Shown here one piece after another: positions 10,297 through 17,926 of a DNA stretch of 64,000 nucleotides. Below the pieces are notes generated by a model that was not told where the DNA came from, made no database searches, and saw nothing but the letters and a program-made list of their open reading frames with translations. The DNA comes from Novosphingobium sp. (GTDB lineage: Bacteria > Pseudomonadota > Alphaproteobacteria > Sphingomonadales > Sphingomonadaceae): the NCBI GenBank assembly GCA_024236175.1, contig JACKKY010000004.1:260501-324500 (forward strand), in the 5' to 3' direction. Every line of letters begins with the position of its first letter. Positions within the stretch are counted from its first letter, which is position 1. A program made the translations under genes and the position numbers.

Positions 10297-10761
10297 ATGG
10301 ACGATTTCACGATTGCGCGCGTCATTCACGTTCTGACAGTGCTCCTTTGGATAGGAGGCGTGGCCTTTGTAACTCTGGTAATCATGCCAACCATTCGGCG
10401 CGAAAATCGCCCCGAAAAGCGCCTCTTCGAGTTCCATCGGATCGAAAGCGGATTTGCCCCTCAGGCGCGCATCTGGGTGTTGCTGGCTGGCGCTAGCGGT
10501 TTCTGGATGGCCTGGCGGGCAGACCTGTGGTTCCGTTTTGCCGAAGCTTCCGGCTGGTGGATGATCGCAATGGTGGTGGTCTGGGCCATCTTCATGATCA
10601 TGCTGTTTGTTCTCGAGCCTCTGGTAATCCACCGGCGAATGAGCAATTCGCCAGATCCTTCCGGTGACTTCCGCCGCATGGAACATATGCACCGTGTGCT
10701 ACTTGTCGCGGCGCTCATAACATTGGCTGGCGCGGTGGGTGGGAGCCACGGCCTGTGGTAA
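10297..10761 (+). CDS. CopD-like four-helix membrane protein
   Basis: A 154-residue integral membrane protein with four predicted helices. The first contains ARVIHVLTVLLWIGGVAF, resembling the conserved histidine/W-GG motif of CopD-type and related heme or copper membrane proteins; a late MEHMHRVLL and GGSHG provide more histidines. It lies 49 bases after ccoS, and its stop overlaps the nnrS start. A role in heme or copper binding at the membrane is inferred from these histidines and the neighbours. The exact family is uncertain. Confidence 0.6.
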   Translation: MDDFTIARVIHVLTVLLWIGGVAFVTLVIMPTIRRENRPEKRLFEFHRIESGFAPQARIWVLLAGASGFWMAWRADLWFRFAEASGWWMIAMVVVWAIFMIMLFVLEPLVIHRRMSNSPDPSGDFRRMEHMHRVLLVAALITLAGAVGGSHGLW

Positions 10762-11954
10762 AATCGCCTGTTACCCTGTCGGCACCTCATCGCCTGTTGT
10801 TTCTGGTCGGCGCGTTTCAGTTCGCTTCAGTTTTGTTGTGGTGGTTATGCGCACTGCTGGATCTCAACGGCGCAGGCCCCGGACTTCCGCAACCTATACC
10901 TTCAAGTATCCTGCATGCTCCACTCATTCTGTTTCTCGTATTTCCCCCGTTCTTTTTCGGCTTTCTCCTGACGGTGTTCCCGCGGTGGATCGGTTTTCCC
11001 GATGCCCGGCACTGGGTCTACGTACCCGTCGGTCTGACTTTTCTGCTCGCAACCGTATTTCTCTGGCTTGGCCTTCTGATGAACCAGCCATCAGCGATCA
11101 TCGCAGCGTTCACTTCAGCTGCGATGGGATGTATCTGGGCGCTGATCTACATGGGGCGCCTGCTGATCGAAGAGTTCCTGCTGATGAAGGGGCCAACCTG
11201 GCACGCCTGGTCGATCTTTGTTGCAATTGCGCTGGGTCTTATCTGCCTTATCGGTGCAATCCAGGGCATGCAGTCTGCCAACTGGATTTTGCTGCATATC
11301 TCGAATCTCATCGCACTGGATCTGTTCATTCTGCCTGTGTTCGTGACAGTGTGTCACCGGATGATCCCATTCTTCGCCGGCAATGTGGTGGCGGACTATG
11401 AACGATGGCGACCGTTCTGGGTGCTTGCAATCTATTGGGCTGCAAGCATTGCCGGTATTCTCGCCTATGGTTTCGGCGCTGCGAATTTCGCTGCAGTAAG
11501 CAGGATTGTCCTGGCCTGCCTGACCGCACTGATGCTCTGGAAATGGTGGCCCCGTGCCCACGCCCCTGGTCTGCTATGGGTTCTGGTTCTGGGATTTGCG
11601 TGGGCACCTGCGGGCTTCGCCCTTGGCGCTTGGTTCGATCTGTTTGCACCACAGGGCAACAGAGCAGCCATTCACCTACTGACGATTGGTTTCGCCGGAA
11701 GTCTTGTGATCGCCATGGTCACGCGTGTGACGCAAGGCCATTCAGGAAGACCCCTGACAATGCCTCATATTGCATGGATCGCATTCGCACTGGTTCAGAT
11801 TGCGTCAGTCGTCCGGCTTATCGCAGCGCTTCGGCACGAAAGCGTCGAACTCCTGGTGATCTCAGCATCCTGCTTGACAGCCGGATTGTTGCCGTGGGCC
11901 CTTCGTGCGATAGTCATCTACTCGCAACCCAGGGCAGATGGTAAGCCCGGATAG
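10755..11954 (+). CDS. nnrS: NnrS family heme-copper membrane protein
   Basis: NnrS is a polytopic heme- and copper-containing inner-membrane protein linked to denitrification and resistance to NO stress. This copy has 399 residues and about twelve hydrophobic segments. Family marks include PHRLLFLVGAFQ at the N-terminus, FLLTVFPRW-G, CHRMIPFFAGN and HLLTIGF...MVTRVTQGHSGR. Translation starts at GTG overlapping the previous stop. It ends the cco-nnrS transcription unit, convergent with a cupin gene. Known NnrS proteins help cells tolerate NO and iron-complex damage, which fits the adjacent nirK block. Confidence 0.85.
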   Translation: MVKSPVTLSAPHRLLFLVGAFQFASVLLWWLCALLDLNGAGPGLPQPIPSSILHAPLILFLVFPPFFFGFLLTVFPRWIGFPDARHWVYVPVGLTFLLATVFLWLGLLMNQPSAIIAAFTSAAMGCIWALIYMGRLLIEEFLLMKGPTWHAWSIFVAIALGLICLIGAIQGMQSANWILLHISNLIALDLFILPVFVTVCHRMIPFFAGNVVADYERWRPFWVLAIYWAASIAGILAYGFGAANFAAVSRIVLACLTALMLWKWWPRAHAPGLLWVLVLGFAWAPAGFALGAWFDLFAPQGNRAAIHLLTIGFAGSLVIAMVTRVTQGHSGRPLTMPHIAWIAFALVQIASVVRLIAALRHESVELLVISASCLTAGLLPWALRAIVIYSQPRADGKPG

Positions 11955-12006
11955 ATTTCGAAATGGACCTGCCAATCCTGCATCAACCAGTCGTCAATTG
12001 TGAAAG

Positions 12007-12333
12007 TCAGGAAAAGTGAATCGTTAGCAGGAGGGACGAGTTTTCGATTCCTCGGATCGAATGCGCCGCACCGCCTTCCAGATAAATCCATCCACCCGCA
12101 GCCAGCTCAAGGGAAGATTCTGCCAGCCCAAGCTCCACGCGTCCCTCCAGGCAATGCAACGAAATGCTACCGGGAACTTCATGTGACGGAATTTCAGCTC
12201 CTTCATGGACGATAAGACGTATCACCTCAAATTGATCTGATTTGATAAGAGCAGCCGATTTGGCATTTCCCAACTCCTGTCCCAGTGGACTGAGATCAAC
12301 TATTTCACCTGGAATTGCGTGATGCAGAGCCAT
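12007..12333 (-). CDS. Small cupin protein
   Basis: A 108-residue single-domain cupin. The first motif is present in degenerate form (HEVPGSISLHCLEGRVEL), and the second as GGWIYLEGGAAHSIRGIENS, where one histidine of the usual metal site is visible. It lies 124 bases downstream of the Rrf2 gene on the same strand, so the two may form one operon. Small cupins of this kind often accompany NsrR-type regulators, but the ligand and reaction are unknown. Confidence 0.65.
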   Translation of the reverse strand: MALHHAIPGEIVDLSPLGQELGNAKSAALIKSDQFEVIRLIVHEGAEIPSHEVPGSISLHCLEGRVELGLAESSLELAAGGWIYLEGGAAHSIRGIENSSLLLTIHFS

Positions 12334-12457
12334 AACTTCTTACTTTCCAGGCGACCAGGCAACGAACAGTGATCATTGCGCGGCCGGCTTTTGATTTACG
12401 AGAATGCATGATTTTTCCAAATTGAGGTAGCTCCTCCTGTGTCCCGCCGGCCCAACC

Positions 12458-12877
12458 CTATCCGTTTCGATCAAGGTCCGGTTCGGCAGGAATCTCGACT
12501 GACAGATCCGCGAGCGAGTGTTCTGCGAGCTTTGCATTGAAGGCACCCAATGCTTCATCGAGTATACGCAGGAGATTACAGCGGGCCCTGGGGCGACACA
12601 CAGTACAGTCAACCAGGGGGCAGTCGGGCTCCATCAGCCTTATGACCTCGCCAAGATTGATATCCGCCGGATCACACCCCAACCTGATACCACCCCCGCG
12701 TCCCCTCACAGCATTTACCAGGCCCGCATGCGCCAAATCATTGACAATCTTCATCAAATGATTGCGTGAGATGCAGTGCACATCTGCTACCTGCGCAATC
12801 TTGACGCGCTGATTTTCGATACCAGCCAGATAGATGAGCAGCCGGAGTGCATAATCCGTACGCAGTGTCAGTTGCAT
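12458..12877 (-). CDS. Rrf2-family NsrR-like regulator, four-cysteine
   Basis: Winged-helix repressor of the Rrf2 family. The N-terminus MQLTLRTDYALRLLIYLA and the recognition region ISRNHLMKIV...GRGGGIRL are NsrR-like. Cysteines C86, C94 and C100 have the C-x7-C-x5-C spacing of the NsrR iron-sulfur cluster; an extra C91 creates a second possible ligand set (C91-x2-C94). It is about 40% like the second regulator at 14500 by eye. It probably senses NO through its cluster and represses detoxification or nitrite genes. Its own upstream region has an A/T-rich palindrome-like element (12947-12963) and an AGATGCA half-site (12933-12939). Confidence 0.8.
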   Translation of the reverse strand: MQLTLRTDYALRLLIYLAGIENQRVKIAQVADVHCISRNHLMKIVNDLAHAGLVNAVRGRGGGIRLGCDPADINLGEVIRLMEPDCPLVDCTVCRPRARCNLLRILDEALGAFNAKLAEHSLADLSVEIPAEPDLDRNG

Positions 12878-12946
12878 AGCCGCACCGACCTTCCCTCTTC
12901 CTGTCTGGCCGACAACCGGCCATGACCGGTCAGATGCAAATTTGAT

Positions 12947-12963
12947 TTATATATAATATATCT
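12947..12963 (-). promoter_or_regulatory. A/T-rich operator-like element before the first Rrf2 gene
   Basis: Read on the minus strand it is AGATATATTATATATAA. Its first nine bases match the palindrome before ccoN (5544-5560), and it shares the ATAT start of the right arm. It lies 70 bases upstream of the regulator start, where an autoregulatory site or -10 region would be expected. The A/T richness makes a chance match possible. Confidence 0.35.
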
Positions 12964-13138
12964 TAAAGTTCAACCCTCAGGCCAATCTGAAGGCCTGCAT
13001 CGAGCGCACAAGCCCAATCTCACAAATGGAGCCAACGATGCCGTCAGTAACGCTTTGCTATTTCGGTCTTCAGCCCGTCTTGGGTCGATTTCTCGTTGTT
13101 CACTCCGATCGTCGTCGGTCAGCTTCGCGATAACAAAA

Positions 13139-13178
13139 CCGCCCCGCGCCCACGGATGAGGATGAGGACGCGGGGCGG
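13139..13178 (-). terminator. Rho-independent terminator (minus strand)
   Basis: Perfect 10-base stem CCGCCCCGCG / CGCGGGGCGG with a 20-base loop, followed on the minus strand by TTTTG. It closes the minus-strand reading frame whose stop codon is at 13192-13194, which supports a gene having once ended here. Confidence 0.7.
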
Positions 13179-13191
13179 ATGCCGGGGCCGA

Positions 13192-13400
13192 TCAAGCGGC
13201 TTCGAGCATTCGGCTGAGATACTTCCGAACCTGGTCAGTCGGACGGCTATCGAGCTTCTCAACCAGCACGCCCAGCACTTCCGGCTTCAGGAATTACGCC
13301 GGGGTTGCCCCCTTGTGGTTCTTGCGGAAGCCGGGGTGAGAAACATGGCCAGAGGAATTCCTCTTCAAAATCTGAACGTGAAATCCCACTAGCAGTGCTC
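13192..13400 (-). pseudogene. Remnant of a minus-strand gene
   Basis: The minus strand keeps one reading frame with protein-like sequence, ending in KPEVLGVLVEKLDSRPTD then QVRKYLSRMLEAA and a TGA. It is interrupted by an in-frame TAA at 13294-13296 and has no start with a ribosome site. A strong terminator follows 14 bases after the stop. It looks like the 3' end of a decayed gene. I cannot name the family; the helical C-terminus resembles ends of DNA-associated or partition-type proteins only in a general way. Confidence 0.35.
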
Positions 13401-13413
13401 AAAAAAGATGGCT

Positions 13414-13427
13414 TTGATATGAATCAA
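13414..13427. promoter_or_regulatory. FNR/CRP-family box, TTGAT-N4-ATCAA
   Basis: A perfect TTGATATGAATCAA, extended by one matching base pair on each side (T...A). This is the consensus of FNR, FixK and related anaerobic regulators. It is 240 bases upstream of the globin gene start, so it would imply a long leader or another transcript. No regulator of this family is encoded in the window. Confidence 0.6.
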
Positions 13428-13667
13428 ATAGGTTCTATCATACACCTGTCATCGTCCGACATGTTCGCGAAGGGAAAGCTTGCGCGGCCATGAGACTGCC
13501 CGGCCACACCCACTATCACCCGGCCGAACCCGGCAGCTTTCCTTAGTCTCTCGGAGTTGCATGCCAGAATTGGGAACGGCCAGAACAAGCGCAACCATCC
13601 AGGAATATGCCTGCATTCATTCAGACCAGCATCGCCTCCCCTGTCACATCAAGCAGAACGGTAGACC

Positions 13668-14126
13668 ATGGATATCGAAATCAAGAAAAACCTGCTCAAT
13701 TCGAGCCTGGAACGCACCGCTGAGAAGCTGGGCGACATAACCCCAAATGTAATGGAGCGCTTCTATGCCCGCTTCCAGGACGCTCGCCAATGCTTCGAGG
13801 AACTATATCGTGGAGATAGGCAGAAGCTCGAGGGGGAGATGATAGAGCAGGTCCTCTATTGTCTGATGGAATGGTATGACTGCCCGGGCGAGATCGAGAT
13901 TGTCATGGTTACAACGATTCCCCACCACGTTGAATGTCTTCACGTTCATCCGGAATTCTTTTCAGGATTGATCGACGCAGTCTGTGACACCGTGGTTTCC
14001 ACGATCCCTGCGGAAGAAGCCGCCGAACTTGGCGTATGGACTGAACTGCAGGAAACAATGCGGTCACTTGTCGATGATAACGTCCGGTACATCTGCAATG
14101 ACAAGTCCTACGCTCAGACATCATGA
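13668..14126 (+). CDS. Single-domain globin-like protein
   Basis: A 152-residue protein with the globin layout. An early ITPNVMERFYARF helix leads to a middle HHVECLHVHPEFFSGLIDAV segment, where one histidine can be the proximal heme ligand. The C-terminal region AELGVWTELQETMRSLVDDN corresponds to the G/H helices (WTE signature). No reductase domain is attached. It lies between the two NsrR-type regulators and downstream of an FNR-type box. The likely role is binding or sensing of NO or oxygen; dioxygenation would need a separate reductase. The assignment is by fold pattern only. Confidence 0.62.
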   Translation: MDIEIKKNLLNSSLERTAEKLGDITPNVMERFYARFQDARQCFEELYRGDRQKLEGEMIEQVLYCLMEWYDCPGEIEIVMVTTIPHHVECLHVHPEFFSGLIDAVCDTVVSTIPAEEAAELGVWTELQETMRSLVDDNVRYICNDKSYAQTS

Positions 14127-14499
14127 CAACAGCCAACGGAACTGCGGGCCAGAAATCCGTGCTGGCACAGGTGGAGCAGACATACCCCATAAAGCCGCAC
14201 AGCCTCGTCCTCGGCAGGAGCAGATGAAGGGGCGGTTCCATTTCCGGATCACGCCCTTCCAGCAAGCCCGTCCACAGATTACCAATGGACCAATATGAGC
14301 GGTCATGAACGTTCGGCCGTTCTGGCAGAAATTGGCATCATCGGCGAGACAGGTTCATCAGACAGCATGGTACTGCTCAATGTTCAGCCATATGAGTTGA
14401 TCTTCGGCCATTGTCGCTGAATCTGCGGGCGCATCCCCAAAAATCGCCACTGCTCCTGGGTATATTGCGCTGAAAAGATATCTATGAGATGCTCATTTT
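14127..14499. other. Intergenic region between globin and nsrR
   Basis: About 370 bases. A 34-codon frame (14123-14227) overlaps the globin stop in ATGA style but encodes nothing recognisable and is not called. The nsrR operator is at the far end. I see no terminator with a T-run. Confidence 0.4.
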
Positions 14500-14508
14500 G
14501 TGCATCTC
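14486..14508. promoter_or_regulatory. NsrR-type box overlapping the nsrR start
   Basis: Perfect inverted repeat GAGATGC-N9-GCATCTC, 23 bases long, with further matches inside the spacer (CA...TG). It has the size and AGATGC...GCATCT arms of the established NsrR operator. It covers the GTG start codon at 14500, so binding would block transcription or translation initiation of nsrR: a strong case for autoregulation. Confidence 0.7.
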
Positions 14509-14940
14509 AATCTGCAAACCGATTATGCTCTGCGCATTCTCATGCTGCTTGCCGCTACGGGCCGGCAAATGTCTGTAGACGAGATCGCCCGAACCTACGG
14601 AATTTCGCGCAATCACCTTGCCAAGGTTGCGCACAGGTTGAACACGCTCGGCTATGTCGACACGATCCGCGGACGCGGCGGCGGAATGCAGCTTGCCATA
14701 GAACCAAAGCGGCTGAATGTCGGCGAATTGGTGAGGAAATTCGAAAGCCTGGAAACCTTCGTCGAATGTATGACGCCAGCCACAAACACATGTCCAGCGA
14801 TCAGCGTATGCGGCCTGCAGGGAGCCCTGAGCCTGGCACTTCACGATTTCCTCAAGCGTCTCGACAGTTTCACCCTCGCCGATCTGGTACCTCATCCCGA
14901 GCGCTATGCCCGAAAGGTTGAGGGATCACCCACATCGTGA
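14500..14940 (+). CDS. nsrR: NO-sensing Rrf2-family repressor NsrR
   Basis: Iron-sulfur transcription factor of 146 residues. MHLNLQTDYALRILMLLA and ISRNHLAKVAHRL form the winged-helix DNA-binding region; RGRGGGMQLA is the wing. C90, C98 and C104 give the exact C-x7-C-x5-C spacing of NsrR, followed by the family's CGLQGAL. NO destroys the cluster and relieves repression of NO-detoxification genes, in Nitrosomonas including nirK. The GTG start lies inside an NsrR-type inverted repeat, indicating autorepression. It is one of two NsrR-like genes within 2.5 kb. Confidence 0.87.
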   Translation: MHLNLQTDYALRILMLLAATGRQMSVDEIARTYGISRNHLAKVAHRLNTLGYVDTIRGRGGGMQLAIEPKRLNVGELVRKFESLETFVECMTPATNTCPAISVCGLQGALSLALHDFLKRLDSFTLADLVPHPERYARKVEGSPTS

Positions 14941-14970
14941 TTTTGCGCTCACCCGTAGAGTAAATTTTTA

Positions 14971-14987
14971 CAGCAAATATTTTGCTG
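14971..14987. promoter_or_regulatory. 17-base palindrome before the DUF2946 gene
   Basis: Perfect 7-base arms CAGCAAA and TTTGCTG around TAT, 31 bases after nsrR and about 74 bases before the DUF2946 start. There is no T-run after it, so an operator (perhaps metal-responsive, given the copper receptor downstream) is more likely than a terminator. The regulator is unknown. Confidence 0.4.
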
Positions 14988-15060
14988 AATGAGATGAAAA
15001 CTATTCACTTTTCATGCCTGGTGACGATGACCTATAAACACGCATCTGAGATACCTATTT

Positions 15061-15549
15061 ATGGGCACACCCCAAGGCCTGATCGGAAAGTTTCATGCGC
15101 CACAACTGTCATCACTCATCCTAGGGCGATATCGGGTGGTCCGGCTGCGATCCCTTCTTTGCGCCAATCACACAGCGGCATTGATGCTGGTGATTATGGC
15201 GTTGATCATGAAAGTGCTGGTTCCAGGCGGTTTCATGCCCGGATTCAACAAAGGGACATTCACTGCAGAAATCTGTGCTGAATGGTCGGGCACGGACCCG
15301 ATCGCGCAATTAGTCAGTACGCATCACAAGTCAGGGAAAGACCATAAGGAGCATACCAGGGCCAGCCATGTCTGCCCTTATGCAACGCTGGTAATGGCCG
15401 CTGTCTCGGGCGCTGACGCGGCACTAGTTCTCCAGACGCTGACCTATATTCTCGCTCTGGGCTTCATGCCTGTTGTGGCCCCGGTCCTTCAGCGCGCCGC
15501 AAAACTGCGCCCGCCCCTGCGCGGACCACCTCCTGTATCCCGAGCATAA
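15061..15549 (+). CDS. DUF2946-like membrane protein
   Basis: A 162-residue protein with a hydrophobic stretch near residues 40-60 (ALMLVIMALIMKVLVPGGFMP), a histidine-rich central loop (STHHKSGKDHKEH) and the CPYATLVMAA motif typical of DUF2946-type proteins, then a second hydrophobic helix. Such proteins commonly precede TonB-dependent metal receptors. It lies 139 bases before a copper-receptor-like gene, so a part in metal, probably copper, uptake or sensing is inferred. No clear ribosome site marks the start; a later GTG near 15136 is possible. Confidence 0.55.
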   Translation: MGTPQGLIGKFHAPQLSSLILGRYRVVRLRSLLCANHTAALMLVIMALIMKVLVPGGFMPGFNKGTFTAEICAEWSGTDPIAQLVSTHHKSGKDHKEHTRASHVCPYATLVMAAVSGADAALVLQTLTYILALGFMPVVAPVLQRAAKLRPPLRGPPPVSRA

Positions 15550-15688
15550 TTCGGGCGAACGAGCACGGTTGCAGCATCGCGGTGACCATGCGTCGAATTC
15601 GAACATACGCACACCTGGCAGCAAACAGACAATGCGGAGGCGAAACTGAGCCTCTCGCAGCGGGAGCTCCAGTTTCTCAGGAAAAGTC

Positions 15689-17914
15689 ATGCAAACCGCA
15701 CAACATTCTTCATCGATCTCAGCTATCGCCCACTTTCTGGCAGGCTGCCTTCTTTCCGCCGCGCGAACAAAAAGCGAAGTCGGAGTCCTGGCGCCAGCTA
15801 ATCCAGGCAATTCCAGTCCGGAAACTTCGACCACGAAGTCATTTTCAAGATTTTCGTCCGGCGCAGCGCTCTGCGCCCTCGCTTCGACTTTTTCGGCCGT
15901 CGCGCCCGCCAGTGCGCAGGAAGGCGTTACCCCGATGACGGACACCATTATCGTCAGCGGTCGTCGCCTACCACCGCTTGAACAGGACACCGAACCGGTC
16001 TCTGGCAATGCTTCCGCCGCCGATGCTGCAGCGCTGGTCGCCCATCTTCCGGGCGCGGCGCTGATCAACAATGGGGCCGTGTCCGGTCAGGTTCAGTATC
16101 GCGGCCTGTTCAGCGAACGTTTGGCGATCCGGGTCGGCGGGCAGAACCTCCACTCTGGGGGCCCCAACGCGATGGACCCACCGCTGCACTATGCGCCGAC
16201 CATCCTGCTCGACAGCATTTCGGTCAGCCGGGGCGCCGCCCCGGTCAGTCAGGGCCCCGGCCTTGGAGCCCTGGTCGACGCGCGCCTCAAGAGCGTGGAC
16301 TTTGGTACCGGCGACACGCTTGCGCCTGCCGTAGATGTCGCGGCCAGTTACCGCACTGTCGACGAGGGCATTGCCGTCGGCGGCGTCGCCGGACTCGCGA
16401 GCGACAGTTACCGCATCAACGCTATCGCCTCCTGGGAGGAAGGCGACGATTACCGCATTCCCGACGGCCACGTGGCCGACACATCCTACAGCCGCCTGAC
16501 CTATGGCCTCTCCGGCGGAATGCGCCGCGGAGACAATACGCTGACGCTCGACCTGCGCAGGCAGGAAACCGACGACAGCGGCAATCCGCCGTTCCCGATG
16601 GATATCGAGTTCCTCAATACCGACTTTGCCCGGCTCGGTTTCGACGGGAAGATCGCGGGCCGCCCGGTCTCCGTGGCCCTCAGCTACACCGGCGTGAAAC
16701 ATGGCATGAACAATTACGGACGCCGCCCGCCGCCGGCGAGCCCCACGCAGTACCGGCGCACGCTGGCCGACGCGGATACGTTCAACGCTTCCGTCAGGAT
16801 CGGTTTCGGGCCGCTTTCGCTGGGCGTGGACGGCGGTTTCGTCGACCGTTCGGCGACGATTACCAACCCGAACAATGCCGCATTCTTCGTCAACTCGCTC
16901 GACCGGGTGAAGGAGAGCCGGATTGGCGGCTTTGCGGAACTTTCCGGAACGATCCGCGGCTGGCAGGGCGACCTCGGCGTGCGGGTGGACCGCCATCATG
17001 CGAAGATGGCTGATCCGCTCACCGGCACCGGCGTGCCGGCCATGGTACAGATGCTGGCTGCCGCCACGGCGGTGAACAACCGGGCACGCAGCAACACCAC
17101 GGTCGATGCCGTTGCCCGCATCTGGCGCGAGGAAGGGCTCGTCCGCCCGCGCCTGACGCTCTCGCGCAAGACCCGCGTGCCCAATGCGGTCGAGCGGTTC
17201 AGTTGGCTGCCGACCGGAGCGAGCGGCGGCCTTGCCGACGGCAACATCTATGTCGGTGACCAGACGCTGAAGCCGGAAGTGGCCTGGGCGGCCGAAGCGG
17301 GGGTCGATGTCGTGGGCAAGGCGGTCACCTTCCGCCCGTCCGTGTTCTACCGCCGGATCGACAATTACATCCAGGGAACGCCGGTGCCGGCGAGCATGCC
17401 GGTACAGATCATGATCGCCACGATGAACGGAGATTCGACGCCGCTCATCTTCAGCAATGTCGATGCCGAAATCTATGGTTTTGACGGCGACTTGTCCTGG
17501 CAAATCATGCCTACGCTGCGCTTCGATGCGACGGTCAGCTACATCAGGGGCAAGCGCCGCGACATTGCTGACGATCTCTATCGCATCGCCCCGCTCAACG
17601 GCAGGGCGAGCCTGACCTATGGCACCGGCAAATGGTCGGTGACCGGCGAGCTAGTCGCGGCCGCAAGCCAGCACAAGGTCTCGGCCACCAACGGCGAGCA
17701 GTCGAGCCCCGGCTGGGCGGTCGCCAACCTGTGGTTCGACTGGCGGCTGTCCGATGCGCTGCGCGTCTCGGGCGGCGTCGAGAACCTGTTCGACCGACGC
17801 TATGCCGATCATCTGAGCGGCATCAACCGGGTGGCGCTTTCCGATGTCGCCGTGGGCGAGCGTCTGCCCGGTGTCGGCCGAGGCGGTTTCCTGCGGCTCA
17901 GCCTGGCATACTGA
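15689..17914 (+). CDS. TonB-dependent receptor, copper-receptor-like
   Basis: Outer-membrane active transporter. After an unusual long N-terminus, a signal-like stretch near residues 54-76 ends in APASAQ, followed by a TonB-box-like DTIIVSG. The plug domain has LPGAALINNGAVSGQVQYRG and GGPNAMDPPLHYAP, close to the MDPPTAY region of NosA/OprC copper receptors, then a beta-barrel ending in GGFLRLSLAY. The first 50 residues look like non-signal sequence, so the true start may be downstream. Copper is needed by NirK, the multicopper oxidase, NnrS and cbb3 oxidase upstream, which fits copper as the cargo. Substrate is inferred from motif and context. Confidence 0.75.
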   Translation: MQTAQHSSSISAIAHFLAGCLLSAARTKSEVGVLAPANPGNSSPETSTTKSFSRFSSGAALCALASTFSAVAPASAQEGVTPMTDTIIVSGRRLPPLEQDTEPVSGNASAADAAALVAHLPGAALINNGAVSGQVQYRGLFSERLAIRVGGQNLHSGGPNAMDPPLHYAPTILLDSISVSRGAAPVSQGPGLGALVDARLKSVDFGTGDTLAPAVDVAASYRTVDEGIAVGGVAGLASDSYRINAIASWEEGDDYRIPDGHVADTSYSRLTYGLSGGMRRGDNTLTLDLRRQETDDSGNPPFPMDIEFLNTDFARLGFDGKIAGRPVSVALSYTGVKHGMNNYGRRPPPASPTQYRRTLADADTFNASVRIGFGPLSLGVDGGFVDRSATITNPNNAAFFVNSLDRVKESRIGGFAELSGTIRGWQGDLGVRVDRHHAKMADPLTGTGVPAMVQMLAAATAVNNRARSNTTVDAVARIWREEGLVRPRLTLSRKTRVPNAVERFSWLPTGASGGLADGNIYVGDQTLKPEVAWAAEAGVDVVGKAVTFRPSVFYRRIDNYIQGTPVPASMPVQIMIATMNGDSTPLIFSNVDAEIYGFDGDLSWQIMPTLRFDATVSYIRGKRRDIADDLYRIAPLNGRASLTYGTGKWSVTGELVAAASQHKVSATNGEQSSPGWAVANLWFDWRLSDALRVSGGVENLFDRRYADHLSGINRVALSDVAVGERLPGVGRGGFLRLSLAY

Positions 17915-17926
17915 GGTCCTGGCAAG

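Larger units (their letters stand above)
12878..13667. other. Long intergenic region with operator, gene remnant and FNR box
   Basis: About 790 bases without an intact gene. It holds the candidate operator of the first Rrf2 gene, a minus-strand terminator, a minus-strand gene remnant and an FNR-type box, listed separately. A 17-codon frame at 13490-13543 is histidine-rich but has no adequate ribosome site and is not called. The globin promoter should lie in the last 250 bases. Confidence 0.5.

Noticed and set aside
13490..13543. 17-codon histidine-rich frame
   Set aside because: Too short, with only a distant AGGGA; probably chance.
14123..14227. 34-codon frame overlapping the globin stop in ATGA style
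   Set aside because: The product has no protein-like pattern; the overlap alone is weak evidence.
15968..17503. Long minus-strand open frame opposite the TonB receptor
   Set aside because: Shadow of a GC-rich gene: Arg/His/Asp-rich, no domain, and the plus strand encodes an intact receptor.
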